64,000 nucleotides of DNA, from positions 3,996,709 through 4,060,708 of the forward strand of contig CP043547.1 of the NCBI GenBank assembly GCA_009664345.1, read 5' to 3'. The stretch is from Planctomycetales bacterium 10988. GTDB lineage: Bacteria > Planctomycetota > Planctomycetia > Pirellulales > Pb10988. A program made the translations under genes and the position numbers. The first letter of the stretch is position 1; each line of letters starts with the position of its first letter. Shown here one piece after another: positions 27,668 through 36,448 of this stretch. The notes below the pieces were generated by a model. That model was not told the origin of the DNA, made no database searches, and saw only the letters and a list, made by a program, of their open reading frames with translations.

Positions 27668-28588
27668 ATGAGCAATTCCGACACTTTCCCCGCTTCGCCC
27701 GGCGACTATGTGCAAACGATTGAAGTGGGGGAACTCACCCGGCAGTACCGGTTGCATCTCCCTCCGCAATTTCTCCCCGACAGGCCGTGGCCACTGGTGA
27801 TGGCCTTTCACGGCGGTGGCGTCAACGATGGCGATATGCAACGCTTCAGTGGGTTGGATGCCAAGGCCGATGAAGAAGGCTTCGTGGTCGTCTTTCCCAA
27901 TGGCTCCGGCCGGATCGAACGAGCACGCACCTGGAACGCGGGAGGGAATTGCTGCGGATATGCCCGTCGTTACAACATCGATGACGTCGGCTTCGTTCGC
28001 ACGCTCATGGCGGAACTTCAAGCGAAGTTGCCCATTGATGCCGGGCGGATTTTCGCCACTGGAATGAGTAACGGGGCGGCCCTCTGTTATCTTCTGGCCG
28101 ATGAATTAAGCGAGCAGCTGGCCGCGATTGCCCCGGTGGCCGGACCGATGGGGCGGGAGGATTGTTCCCCGAGTCGCCCGGTGCCGATCCTTCATTTCCA
28201 CGGCACGAAGGACGAATTCACTCGCTACGACGGCGGCGTCGGGGCAAAGAGCCTTTCTCGAACGCATTTTCATTCCGTCGAACATACCATCAACAATTGG
28301 GTCCGGGCCAATGGTTGCAATCCGCTGCCGGAAGTGACCCGACTCCCTGGCGAAGACGTCGAGCAGATGTTCATCGAGCGATATCGTTATCCCGATGGCG
28401 ATCAAGGGAGTGAAGTCCTTCTCTACAAAATCCACAACGGCGGACACACCTGGCCCGGCCGCGATTCCGAATATGATTTTCTCGGCCCTAGTACCAAGTT
28501 GATCGATGCCAACGAATTGATTTGGGACTTCTTCGAAAAACATGGAGGGGAGAAGGGGCGAGAGGTTAGGGGCGAGGGGCGAGAGTGA
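27668..28588 (+). CDS. LpqC/PHB-depolymerase-type esterase
   Basis: A 306-residue serine esterase of the LpqC/feruloyl-esterase/polyhydroxybutyrate-depolymerase group. Motifs are P-L-V-M-A-F-H-G-G-G, the D-D-V-G-F-V block, the nucleophile elbow A-T-G-M-S-N-G-A-A, an L-H-F-H-G-T-K-D Asp loop and H-N-G-G-H-T-W-P-G with the catalytic His. Most relatives are secreted, but no signal peptide is seen here. The last residues (G-E-K-G-R-E-V-R-G-E-G-R-E) are encoded by a GGGGCGAG-type repeat and look like a recent extension. It is the third gene of an esterase-WD40-esterase run, starting 6 bp after the WD40 gene. Confidence 0.88.
   Translation: MSNSDTFPASPGDYVQTIEVGELTRQYRLHLPPQFLPDRPWPLVMAFHGGGVNDGDMQRFSGLDAKADEEGFVVVFPNGSGRIERARTWNAGGNCCGYARRYNIDDVGFVRTLMAELQAKLPIDAGRIFATGMSNGAALCYLLADELSEQLAAIAPVAGPMGREDCSPSRPVPILHFHGTKDEFTRYDGGVGAKSLSRTHFHSVEHTINNWVRANGCNPLPEVTRLPGEDVEQMFIERYRYPDGDQGSEVLLYKIHNGGHTWPGRDSEYDFLGPSTKLIDANELIWDFFEKHGGEKGREVRGEGRE
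28546..28586. repeat. GGGGCGAG simple repeat at gene end
   Basis: Imperfect units of GGGGCGAGAGG run through the last codons of the esterase gene, so they add a charged Gly/Arg/Glu tail to the protein. Confidence 0.65.
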
Positions 28589-28676
28589 CGATGGTGAACG
28601 CTTGCTGGCAGGTGAATGTTTTGTTCAACGAGAGAGATTAGAAGGGATAAGTCTCTAAAAGGAAGTTAACGTCGTC

Positions 28677-28705
28677 CCGAACACCGAACACCGAACACCG
28701 AACAC
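28677..28705. repeat. Four-copy CCGAACA tandem repeat
   Basis: The heptamer CCGAACA is repeated four times in the gap between the convergent esterase and RidA genes. It is typical of slippage-prone sequence and codes for nothing. Confidence 0.85.
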
Positions 28706-28757
28706 GATTCATTACCCTGTCTCTTGTGTTGCCCCGTCGGAGCGGGTTTCCCTGCCC

Positions 28758-29219
28758 TTATTCAATCTGAAAAATCGCTTCGATTTCGACGGGGATTTGA
28801 TCGGGAAGCGAACCCATGCCGACTGCACTGCGGGCACCGATGCCGGCCTCTTTGCCGAACACTTCTGCCATGAGTTCGCTGAAGCCATTGATCACCTTCG
28901 GATGATCGGTGAAGTCCGGGGTTGCGTAAACCATGCCGAACGTCTTGACGAGGCGACGCACTCGATTGAGGGTGCCGAGTTGATCCCGCAATGTTGCCAG
29001 GATCGCAAGGCCAGTCTGCCGGGCGGCGGCCTTTCCCTCTTCTAAATCAAGGTCTTTGCCGACGCAGCCCCGCATCAGGGTTTTATCCGGCAGCAGCGGC
29101 CCATGTCCCGAAAGGTAGGCCAAATCCCCAAGAATGACGAGAGGACGATAAACCCCAACGGGTTTGGGAGCAGGGGGAAGGACCAATTGAAGTTGACGGA
29201 AACGATCTTCGGCATTCAT
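28758..29219 (-). CDS. RidA/YjgF/YER057c-family protein
   Basis: A 153-residue protein of the RidA family, which deaminates reactive enamine/imine intermediates of PLP enzymes in many members. Visible marks are G-D-L-A-Y-L-S-G-H-G-P, the Q-T-G-L-A-I-L-A-T-L-R-D helix, and the C-terminal A-R-S-A-V-G-M-G-S-L-P-D-Q-I-P-V-E-I-E-A-I-F block with the family Arg and Glu. At 153 residues it is longer than canonical RidA (about 128) and fits the YjgF-like subgroup with an insertion. The ATG at 29219 has GAGG upstream; earlier in-frame starts lack sense. It lies between a DUF1080-like gene and the repeat-containing gap. Substrate unknown. Confidence 0.88.
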   Translation of the reverse strand: MNAEDRFRQLQLVLPPAPKPVGVYRPLVILGDLAYLSGHGPLLPDKTLMRGCVGKDLDLEEGKAAARQTGLAILATLRDQLGTLNRVRRLVKTFGMVYATPDFTDHPKVINGFSELMAEVFGKEAGIGARSAVGMGSLPDQIPVEIEAIFQIE

Positions 29220-29291
29220 GGGGGACCTCATCCGGCTGGGACGTTCGCCGATCATCCGAGGAAAACGAAAACTACTTTTTGAAAGTCAGGC

Positions 29292-29993
29292 TTATTGGCT
29301 CGGTTGATCGACTTGCACGCCGCGCAAGACGAGATCATCGAAATAGCCGATGTCATCGAAAGAGCCAACGCCGATCTTGCCCCAAGTAAAGGTCTTATCT
29401 TTGGCGACCATGGCGGGCTTTTTCATATCATCAAAGTAGACGCGAATGACACCGTTGTTGGTGCGGCGGACGACGCGGAGATGATGCCATTCATCGGTCC
29501 ACGGAGTGCCTTCGGTGGTCTTCGTAGAAATCTTGGTGCGAGGGGCATCGTTGACGATAAAGATTTGATTGGCGTGATCGTCCATCTCTTTGCCAAAGTG
29601 GACATAATAAAAATGGGAGGGGTCTTGATACCCGAAGAAAAGGCAAAGATCGCGGTGCCCATAATCTTCGATCGTGCTTTTGACTTTCACATCGAGAACG
29701 AACTCGCCGACGATGACATTTTCACGCAGGGCGATCGTATAGGGGCTGCGTTGAGGAGGTTTGTAGCTGCCGCGGCGTTCTTTCAAGTTGTAGACATGGT
29801 TGCCATCTTCCAGCTTGGTGACTTCCCAAACCTTGCTATCGGTCGGCGTCCAATGAGCGGCCCCTTGTTCAAAATCATCTTCAAAGACAACCGGAAGTTT
29901 TTTGCCAGGGTCCGCCGCCGAGACTGTTAGCGTTCCTCCCAAGCAGGCCAACGCGGCACAGCAACTTAGCCACATGCTCATGGTGTTCGACAT
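29292..29993 (-). CDS. Secreted DUF1080/LamG-like lectin-fold protein
   Basis: A 233-residue exported protein. A signal peptide ends at T-V-S-A-A-D. The rest is a single beta-sandwich domain of the concanavalin/DUF1080 type, with F-E-D-D-F-E-Q-G-A-A-H-W near the start, D-L-C-L-F-F-G-Y-Q-D-P-S-H-F-Y-Y-V-H-F-G in the middle and G-K-I-G-V-G-S-F-D-D-I-G-Y-F-D-D-L-V-L-R at the end. This family is abundant in planctomycetes; some members are keto-disaccharide hydrolases, others probably bind glycans. The ATG at 29993 has a strong AGGAGAAAT. The ORF extends to 30050 through a poor start. No genes are tightly linked. Confidence 0.82.
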   Translation of the reverse strand: MSNTMSMWLSCCAALACLGGTLTVSAADPGKKLPVVFEDDFEQGAAHWTPTDSKVWEVTKLEDGNHVYNLKERRGSYKPPQRSPYTIALRENVIVGEFVLDVKVKSTIEDYGHRDLCLFFGYQDPSHFYYVHFGKEMDDHANQIFIVNDAPRTKISTKTTEGTPWTDEWHHLRVVRRTNNGVIRVYFDDMKKPAMVAKDKTFTWGKIGVGSFDDIGYFDDLVLRGVQVDQPSQ

Positions 29994-30180
29994 CGATTTC
30001 TCCTCTATGCTAGAAGTTTTCCCTTGATTCTTGTTTCCAAACGTGCTCACGAAGGGACGTTCTGGAATGATTCAGCGAGAAAACAGCATACTCGACTCGG
30101 AACCGCGAAACCAGAGCAAGGCTCAGAAATCCACTGAAGCCCCTAGCTCGTCTTCTTCCCGAATCGAACAAAGAGAAAGC

Positions 30181-30206
30181 AAAAAACGCTTTTTGAAAGA
30201 AAGCGG
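30181..30206 (-). terminator. Possible terminator of the zinc-ribbon gene
   Basis: On the minus strand AACCGCTTTC can pair with AAAGCGTTTT around a short loop, and a T-run follows. The stem has a bulge, so it is less certain than the others. Confidence 0.5.
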
Positions 30207-30223
30207 TTCCTCACAGCCGAGAC

Positions 30224-30466
30224 TTATTGTCGGCCGATGCAACCGCACTGTCCAGGCGTGGGGCAACCAGGCATGCTTTCCGGTTTGGCTTTGAGGATTT
30301 GAAAGCCTTGCATCACACGTTCGACGGGCGATTCCGGCGGCGTTTCCCCCGGCTCGTTTCCCGTGACCTCGCAAAGCTCTCCCCAATTCGCAAGCGAGTC
30401 GGCCATCGAATGCTTGACTTCGGCGGTGTGCCCATTCGACGGGCAACGATAAGTATAGGTTGGCAT
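30224..30466 (-). CDS. Small FmdB-type zinc-ribbon protein
   Basis: An 80-residue protein with the FmdB-family start MPTYTYRCPSNGH and a C-terminal G-C-P-T-P-G-Q-C-G-C-I-G segment. FmdB proteins normally use two CxxC pairs; here the N-terminal Cys is single and the C-terminal cluster has three cysteines, so the metal site is unusual. The function of the family is not well defined; some are transcriptional regulators. The ATG at 30466 has AGGAAAG upstream. It is monocistronic with an RNA hairpin downstream. Confidence 0.75.
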   Translation of the reverse strand: MPTYTYRCPSNGHTAEVKHSMADSLANWGELCEVTGNEPGETPPESPVERVMQGFQILKAKPESMPGCPTPGQCGCIGRQ

Positions 30467-30560
30467 CGTGGTTTCTTTCCTCTGGATGAATGTTGACTGT
30501 TCTCTTTATTTTAGAAAGTCGATGCTAAAAGCAAAGAGTGCTTTTTGAAAAAACTCGCGA

Positions 30561-32483
30561 TCACGGTTTAGGAACAACACGAATTAACAGTAGGACGCGT
30601 TGCGGCCCCGTGGAAGAGGGGTGGAGATCGTCTACTGATTGAAGTTGTAACTCGACCGCTGGTAGGGGGGTGAAGCCGTTTGCTGCCTGCCCGTCTCCTT
30701 CCTTTTGATCGGATTTTTTCGCCTCCGCTTGCGGACGGTCTTCGAACTCCTCCATTTCTTCCGCGAAGGGTGCCGCATCCATTGCTTGATTTTTTTGGAG
30801 GACGAGCAACTGGCTTTGAAGTTCCGCTTGCTCTTGCGGCAAGAGATTCTGCGGTGAAAGAAACTGAGCGGTTGCCTGCTGAGGTTGTTGCAACTCGGGT
30901 TGCAATTCTTCCGATTCCGCATCGTCCGCGACGTCTTGGCCGACTTCCATCAAATCTCGATTGTCTTCACTTTCGGAAAAAGTCTCGGATTCTTGCGACG
31001 GCGAGCCTTTCCGTTTGGGGGCCTTTGCTTCTCTTTTTCTTTCGCCAGAGGAAGGTTCCGTTTGCACCGGGGCCGTTTCTGAAGTGGGTTCTTCCGCCAA
31101 TCTCGGGGAATGCTGCTTCTTCAACCGTTCGAGTAGACCCTGGATTTGGGGCGAACTTGCTTCGATGTAAAGCATTTGATCGGGGAGTTGGTTAGGAGCC
31201 ATGGGTTCCCTGGCGGTGGCCGGATGACTCTCTAAAGAGCTGCTCTCCGTGGCGTCAGCCTCTTCTTGATAGGCGTCGTTAGGGGTTCCTACCCCGAAAC
31301 TCTCTACTTTCGCGGTTTCTTCAGTCCCTTTTTGGGGAACCTTGTTCTCGCTGCTTGGCTTGGAACCGGCAGGAATCATGCTAGGAAGAGGCAATTCCTC
31401 CGCGACCATCGCTTCGTTCTCTTCGGTGGGTTCCGAGGATTCCGGCAAGGGGCCTTGCCGCGGAGCTTGGGCCACGAGCGAGATCTTCAAAGCGGCAAGC
31501 TCCCGTTCGATCGCTCCCCCCGAGAGCATTTCCGGAGTGATTTCCAAGACGGCCACCATCAGCGGTTCGCCCGTGGGCTGCCCTTCGGTGCGGTTCAGCC
31601 CTCTAAAGAGTTGCAATTGAATCCCATCGCGACGCTCGAATTCCTTCGCAGATTGCCGATCGCCGGAGAATCGAGAGGCTGGCGATCTTTGAAAAGGAAC
31701 CGCCATCGAAGGTCGAGGGGCCATCCGAGATTCCAGCCGGTCCACGCTCTCTGGCTTTGCCGAAGATTTGCTCAAAGGTCGAGGGCTGCTCGAAGGGGAG
31801 GGAGTAAAAGGGGGCGATCGCCGAGGCTCCCTCGGCTGGGTACTCATTTCACTGGACTCAGCGTTGTAATAAAAAGCATCTTCCGCTTCCTCGGAGGAGT
31901 ATTCTCTAGGGGGGGCTTGCTCTTCGTAAAGCTGCTCCAGCATTTCCGGCTCGGCCATTTCCCCGGCTTCATCCGCTTCAAAAGAAGGAGCACTCTCGGA
32001 AGCGGCATCCCCGGAGGACATCGAGACCGCGCGGAAATCGCTTAGTGGATTTTGATAGACTAAGGCAAAACTGAGAAAGACCGCCGCAGCTATGGAGACA
32101 AGGAGGAGTTGAACTTTGCGGAGATTCCATTTTTGCTCTTGCGAAGATTTTTTGCTAACTACTGAATGATAATCGGTTTGTGTCGATCCTCGGCGGACGG
32201 CAACCCGTTCGGAACTCTCGAAATTTTCCTCCAGCGGGGCCTGCACCATGCGGCGTTCGGCGGCTTTGAGGACCGTCTCGGCAAAGTTTTCTTCTAAAGA
32301 TGCAGCCGGGATTGCCGAGAAATCGTTCGAAATCTGCTGCCAAGAATCCAACAGCGGAGCCAATTGCGGATCATCCGACTGGGCATCTTCGGCCAGCAGT
32401 CGTTCCACTTCGGCGGACTCTTCCGGCGAAAGTTCGCCATCGTAGTACGCCATCAGCCGTTCTTGATCCACATCCCCGGTCAC
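30561..32483 (-). CDS. Anti-sigma-like membrane protein with long low-complexity region
   Basis: A 640-residue protein. The N-terminus (D-Q-E-R-L-M-A-Y-Y-D-G-E-L-S-P-E-E, then E-V-E-R-L-L-A-E-D) is the cytoplasmic helical segment typical of anti-sigma factors, without zinc ligands. A single membrane helix covers about residues 124-143. The outer part is more than 450 residues of Ser/Pro/Glu/Gln-rich sequence with two small conserved-looking islands (L-M-V-A-V-L-E-I-T-P-E near 315 and a C-terminal V-L-L-L-I-R-V-V). The start is GTG at 32483 with AGGAAG upstream. No sigma factor gene is next to it, so its target must be elsewhere. It is the only gene between two unrelated units. Confidence 0.72.
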   Translation of the reverse strand: MTGDVDQERLMAYYDGELSPEESAEVERLLAEDAQSDDPQLAPLLDSWQQISNDFSAIPAASLEENFAETVLKAAERRMVQAPLEENFESSERVAVRRGSTQTDYHSVVSKKSSQEQKWNLRKVQLLLVSIAAAVFLSFALVYQNPLSDFRAVSMSSGDAASESAPSFEADEAGEMAEPEMLEQLYEEQAPPREYSSEEAEDAFYYNAESSEMSTQPREPRRSPPFTPSPSSSPRPLSKSSAKPESVDRLESRMAPRPSMAVPFQRSPASRFSGDRQSAKEFERRDGIQLQLFRGLNRTEGQPTGEPLMVAVLEITPEMLSGGAIERELAALKISLVAQAPRQGPLPESSEPTEENEAMVAEELPLPSMIPAGSKPSSENKVPQKGTEETAKVESFGVGTPNDAYQEEADATESSSLESHPATAREPMAPNQLPDQMLYIEASSPQIQGLLERLKKQHSPRLAEEPTSETAPVQTEPSSGERKREAKAPKRKGSPSQESETFSESEDNRDLMEVGQDVADDAESEELQPELQQPQQATAQFLSPQNLLPQEQAELQSQLLVLQKNQAMDAAPFAEEMEEFEDRPQAEAKKSDQKEGDGQAANGFTPLPAVELQLQSVDDLHPSSTGPQRVLLLIRVVPKP

Positions 32484-32712
32484 GTTTCTTCCTCAATCAT
32501 TTAAAAGACAATTTTCGACGGACTTGGCAGGCTTCTACAAGGGTACCTGCAAAGTTCGCCTTTTACTCTATCGCTGCTTCTTCGACGTTGTTCAATAGAA
32601 AAAAGTTCCTTGATGCATTCTTTCTGCGGGAAAATGCCGCTCCGCTTTTTCTGCGATTCACTCAAATCAATCTATCACAATGCTTTACATCGACAAAGAG
32701 TAGTAGTCTTTC

Positions 32713-32743
32713 CATAAAAAAAGGACCCATTGCTGAGTCCTTT
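32713..32743 (-). terminator. Intrinsic terminator of the aldolase gene
   Basis: On the minus strand AAAGGAC pairs with GTCCTTT, followed by TTTTTTTAT, 29 bp beyond the aldolase stop. Confidence 0.85.
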
Positions 32744-32771
32744 CGTATCTCGATCAATTGATTTGAGAAAA

Positions 32772-33764
32772 TTAGGCCGTTTGGGTGATGGCTTCGCGGA
32801 CGCTTTCGAGTTGTCCAGCGGAACCAAGTTTGATGTTTTTGGCCAGAATGAATTCGGCATAAGCCGCCATGAAGGGCTTGCCGGGAGTCCGCGGATCGAA
32901 ATCGTTGGGATTGTCGCGGAAGTTTTCGCGGTACACACCACACCAAATCAAGCGGCCATCGGTATCGATATTGACCTTGGTGACGCCAAGTTTGGCGGCG
33001 GGCAGGTATTGATCTTCATTGACCCCACTGGTTTTCGGCAAAGTACCACCGGCGGCATTGATCCGTTCGACCCAATCTTGGGGAACGCTACTGGAACCGT
33101 GCATGACCAAGGGGAAATTCGGCAGCAAATTTTGAATTTGTTGAATGCGATCGAAGTGTAACCCTTGGCTACCTTGGAACTTATAAGCACCGTGCGAAGT
33201 CCCAATCGCCACGGCCAAGGAATCGCAGCCGCTTCGTTCGACGAATTCCACGGCTTGTTCAGGATCGGTCAAGCAAGCATGTTCTTCGGAAACCTCAATA
33301 TCTTCTTCCACCCCACCGAGCATTCCAAGTTCGGCTTCGACGGAAATACCTTTGTCGTGGGCACGTTCGACCACACGTCGGGTGATTTCGATATTTTTGT
33401 CAAAATCTTCGTGCGAGGCATCGATCATCACGGAAGAATAAAAACCACTATCAATGCAGTCATAGCAAGCTTCTTCAGTTCCATGATCGAGGTGAACCGC
33501 GAAAATGGCTTCGGGGAAGACCTCTTCCGAGGTACGAATCATCGCTTCCAGGTAACGCTTGTCCGTATATTTACGGGCACCGCGAGAGAGCTGAATAATA
33601 AAAGGTGCGGTTTTCGACTTGTCGGACTCTTCTTCGTTGGAATTGATTTTAGCCAAGTTTCCGCGGAAAAGTCCGATCGTTTGTTCGAGATTGTTGATGT
33701 TGTAAGCCCCAACGGCGTACTTTCCGTAAGCTTCTTTGAAAAGTTCCTTAGTCGTGACAATCAT
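32772..33764 (-). CDS. fba: Class II fructose-bisphosphate aldolase
   Basis: A 330-residue zinc-dependent aldolase. It cleaves fructose 1,6-bisphosphate to glyceraldehyde 3-phosphate and dihydroxyacetone phosphate, or acts in reverse. The V-H-L-D-H-G-T-E motif carries the catalytic Asp93 and zinc ligand His94. Further ligands lie in G-T-S-H-G-A-Y-K and V-M-H-G-S-S-S, and N-I-D-T-D-G-R-L binds substrate phosphate. The layout is like the Calvin-type/CbbA class rather than the E. coli FbaA class, because of the G-S-S-S and the extended N-terminus. The ATG at 33764 has AGAGGGTG upstream. It is monocistronic and divergent from the ECF sigma gene. Confidence 0.95.
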   Translation of the reverse strand: MIVTTKELFKEAYGKYAVGAYNINNLEQTIGLFRGNLAKINSNEEESDKSKTAPFIIQLSRGARKYTDKRYLEAMIRTSEEVFPEAIFAVHLDHGTEEACYDCIDSGFYSSVMIDASHEDFDKNIEITRRVVERAHDKGISVEAELGMLGGVEEDIEVSEEHACLTDPEQAVEFVERSGCDSLAVAIGTSHGAYKFQGSQGLHFDRIQQIQNLLPNFPLVMHGSSSVPQDWVERINAAGGTLPKTSGVNEDQYLPAAKLGVTKVNIDTDGRLIWCGVYRENFRDNPNDFDPRTPGKPFMAAYAEFILAKNIKLGSAGQLESVREAITQTA

Positions 33765-34078
33765 CGGCAACACCCTCTAAGAGCCATGGGACAGAAAACA
33801 AGTGAACTCTTGGGAGACACAATAACCCAAAGAGCAGCATACTTTGACTATAACCCTTTTCCCTGCAAGCTTCTAGGAGGGGAAATTTTTTTCATTCAGC
33901 CAATTCAAAAAGAAAAGCGAATCAGCGAGTTAATCGGTCCGGTTTTCGGCGTAGGGTCGATCTTTTGCAGACCCTCCCTATTTGCCGTATCATGAAAAAT
34001 TTGAAAAAATTTCGAAATTCGAGGTTCACAGACCCCCGCGACGAGACATTCATTAGTAGCACGCGATGCGGGAACCCT
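33765..34078. other. Divergent promoter region, aldolase and ECF sigma
   Basis: About 310 bp with no gene. It must hold both the aldolase promoter and the promoter of the sigma-FecR-PSD1-DUF1501 block. An A/T-rich stretch (AAATTTGAAAAAATTTCGAAATTCG) lies near 33999-34022. Confidence 0.5.
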
Positions 34079-34633
34079 ATGACAAACCATGAAGAAACCG
34101 AGCAAAACGCCCAATTGGAGCGTTGCCTGGAGCTGTTCGCAGCCCATCAGCAACGGCTTTTCTTCTTTATTTCCGCGTTGATTCCTTCGCCAGCGGATGC
34201 GGAAGAAGTCCTGCAAGAGACCAATGTGGTGATCTGGAAGCGTTTTGAACAGTTCGATCCCGAGCAACCGGGGAGTGATTTTTTTGCCTGGGCTTCTCGG
34301 ATTGCTTTGAATCAAGCCAGAAATCATTTACGGAAACGTTCGCGTTCGGCCCTGACCTTTAATAGTGAACTCCTGGGACAGTTGGCCGCTCAATGGGAAC
34401 AGCGAGATGGCGAATGGGAAGACCGCCGCTTGGCCTTGCGACGCTGTGTGCAAAAGTTGAGCGACCCTGATCGCGACTTGTTGGAAAAGGTTTATGCTCC
34501 CAACGCCAAAGTTCAGGTGATCGCCGAAGAAGAACAGCGAACCGCCACGAGTATCTATCGATCGCTCCGCCGCATCCGCCGCTGGTTGGCGAATTGTGTG
34601 AAACAGCGATTGCGACTTGACCCGGCTTCCTGA
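34079..34633 (+). CDS. ECF-type RNA polymerase sigma factor
   Basis: A 184-residue sigma-70 family protein of the ECF group. Region 2 shows A-A-H-Q-Q-R-L-F-F-F-I, then D-A-E-E-V-L-Q-E-T-N-V-V-I-W-K-R-F and F-F-A-W-A-S-R-I-A-L-N-Q-A-R-N. Region 4 is weakly conserved: L-S-D-P-D-R-D-L-L-E-K-V-Y-A and T-S-I-Y-R-S-L-R-R-I-R-R-W-L. The ATG at 34079 aligns with usual ECF starts; in-frame ATGs further upstream lack similarity. A FecR-like membrane gene follows by 48 bp, then PSD1 and DUF1501, so it likely controls this locus, possibly its own promoter. Confidence 0.92.
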   Translation: MTNHEETEQNAQLERCLELFAAHQQRLFFFISALIPSPADAEEVLQETNVVIWKRFEQFDPEQPGSDFFAWASRIALNQARNHLRKRSRSALTFNSELLGQLAAQWEQRDGEWEDRRLALRRCVQKLSDPDRDLLEKVYAPNAKVQVIAEEEQRTATSIYRSLRRIRRWLANCVKQRLRLDPAS

Positions 34634-34681
34634 TCGACGGAATCGACCTTTATTCTATATGAAATGCTATCCGAGGTGATT

Positions 34682-36328
34682 GTGAATCCTTCTGCTTCCA
34701 ACCCCGACTTCTCGAATCTTTCTGAGGAGGCCAGCCGTGCGTTGGAAAATTGGATCGAATCCTTACTGGTGGGAACGATCTCGCCGGAGGAATTCGAACA
34801 ACTTGAAAGTATCCTCCAGCAATCTGCTGCCGCCAGAGACCTTTATCTAGAACGGGTTCATCTTCATTCCGCCTTGCAATGGGAACTCGGAGCCCAGGCC
34901 GTGCATGCCGCCTATCGCACGTTGCAAGAGAGTGGCCTTCCCCCGGCAACCGAGCGGCCGGGTCTGATGCAAGAAAATTTGTCGGCCCTCGAAGAAGAAG
35001 TCTTTTCTTTGCAAGAATCCTCAGGCTCAGCTATTTCCAAAAAGCAGTTTTTGGGTTGGGCGATCGCCGCGAGTTTGCTTCTCTGCGGAGGCGTTGTCGC
35101 TTGGCAAACGCTCGATGTAAAAAGTGTTTTTTCGATTCCCTCGACGACTGTGGTTCAAAACGAATCGCCTTCGGTTGAAGTGGAGAAATGGCAAGGCGAA
35201 GAACCTCTGCATATTCCCGAAGTCGAACCGGCCCTCTTTCAACCGAGTTTCGATTTTGCTCACAAGCTGGAAGTCTTACGCCCGGCGATTTGGGAAGCTT
35301 CCCCTGAAGAAGAGGCAACCCGCGTGAAGTTGACGGCGGGACTTGTAAAAATCACTTTTGAGGATGAGCGGTGTATCACGATTCAAGGCCCGGCGGAATT
35401 CTCCCTCCAAGATGAATCGTGTGAATTGTTCTTGGGTCTGCTTTCGGTCTACTTGCCGATTTGGAGCGAAGGTTTTTCCTTCCAAGCCGATGGCCTGCGG
35501 ATTGAAGAACCGGGTGTTTCTTTCGGCGTTTCAAAGGATCATGCCGGTCGGATTCAACTGGCTGTCTTTCGCGGCGAGGTCCATGCTCAGGCCGATGCCC
35601 GCTATTTAGGGATTCCGCAGGTTTTAGAAGTCACTCGCGACGAAGGCCTAGAAATTGAGCCTTCCGGCACGATTACGACTTCGATCATGAATGCTCAACA
35701 CCGCTTTGCCGCGTTGAAAGAGCCGTTTGATTTTACTTTGCCGCTGTTGGCGAACGCGAGCTTTGAATATCCCCGTTCGCTTTTGCAAGCCGATCGTGTC
35801 CCCTCGGGTTGGACACTCGTTTCGCACCCGATTGCCAATGCCGATCGCATGTTGGTCCGAGGCGGAATTTTGTCCCACAACCAGCGACATCTTGAACAGT
35901 TGCCGAAACCGCACGGGAAACAGTGGGCTTTCTTGGAAACGCGGCGTTTCGCCGATGGCCGGGTGACGCATACGAGCCTGCATCAAGCCGCCGGCCTCGT
36001 TGTCGCCGGAGCAACCTATCAACTGCAAGGAACCGTTGGCCGTCCGCATCGACCCGCTAAAGACGAGGAGCCGCTGCATTACTCGATTAGTCTTTTTGCC
36101 GGTTCCGCCGACGAAGGCCCGACCCAACCGTTGCAAGTTTGGAACAGTCCCCAACTGCTCGCTCCCGGCGAGTCGGGTGATTTTTCCTTGGAATATCAAG
36201 TTCCCCCCGATTCGATTCTTGCAGGAGATCAGCTTTTCGTCGTTCTCTCTGCCGCCCCGCTGGATCGCCCCGGCGTGCAACATATTTTATTTGACCAAGT
36301 GCGGCTCGATCGAAAGGCCGTGCCTTAG
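34682..36328 (+). CDS. FecR-like anti-sigma/sensor membrane protein
   Basis: A 548-residue protein. A cytoplasmic helical N-terminus (about 1-120) contains W-I-E-S-L-L-V-G-T-I-S-P-E-E-F-E-Q-L-E and A-R-D-L-Y-L-E-R-V-H-L-H, as in planctomycete FecR/anti-sigma proteins. One membrane helix is at about 123-141. A FecR-type beta domain follows (about 210-325: V-K-L-T-A-G-L-V-K-I-T-F-E, I-Q-G-P-A-E-F-S-L, I-E-E-P-G-V-S-F-G-V). A lectin-like beta domain (A-F-L-E-T-R-R-F-A-D-G) ends the protein. GTG at 34682 with GAGG upstream is favoured; ATG at 34664 has no ribosome site. It is 48 bp after the sigma gene and probably restrains that factor. Confidence 0.87.
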   Translation: MNPSASNPDFSNLSEEASRALENWIESLLVGTISPEEFEQLESILQQSAAARDLYLERVHLHSALQWELGAQAVHAAYRTLQESGLPPATERPGLMQENLSALEEEVFSLQESSGSAISKKQFLGWAIAASLLLCGGVVAWQTLDVKSVFSIPSTTVVQNESPSVEVEKWQGEEPLHIPEVEPALFQPSFDFAHKLEVLRPAIWEASPEEEATRVKLTAGLVKITFEDERCITIQGPAEFSLQDESCELFLGLLSVYLPIWSEGFSFQADGLRIEEPGVSFGVSKDHAGRIQLAVFRGEVHAQADARYLGIPQVLEVTRDEGLEIEPSGTITTSIMNAQHRFAALKEPFDFTLPLLANASFEYPRSLLQADRVPSGWTLVSHPIANADRMLVRGGILSHNQRHLEQLPKPHGKQWAFLETRRFADGRVTHTSLHQAAGLVVAGATYQLQGTVGRPHRPAKDEEPLHYSISLFAGSADEGPTQPLQVWNSPQLLAPGESGDFSLEYQVPPDSILAGDQLFVVLSAAPLDRPGVQHILFDQVRLDRKAVP

Positions 36329-36448
36329 CTATTTGCACCTTATATATAGAGCGAACGTCAAGCCTTGCGTTTCGACCAAGATTAACAAAATATGAAATCC
36401 CCCCGTTCTTCGCCACGAAGCTATCGACACATGGAAAGAGGGTTAAGA

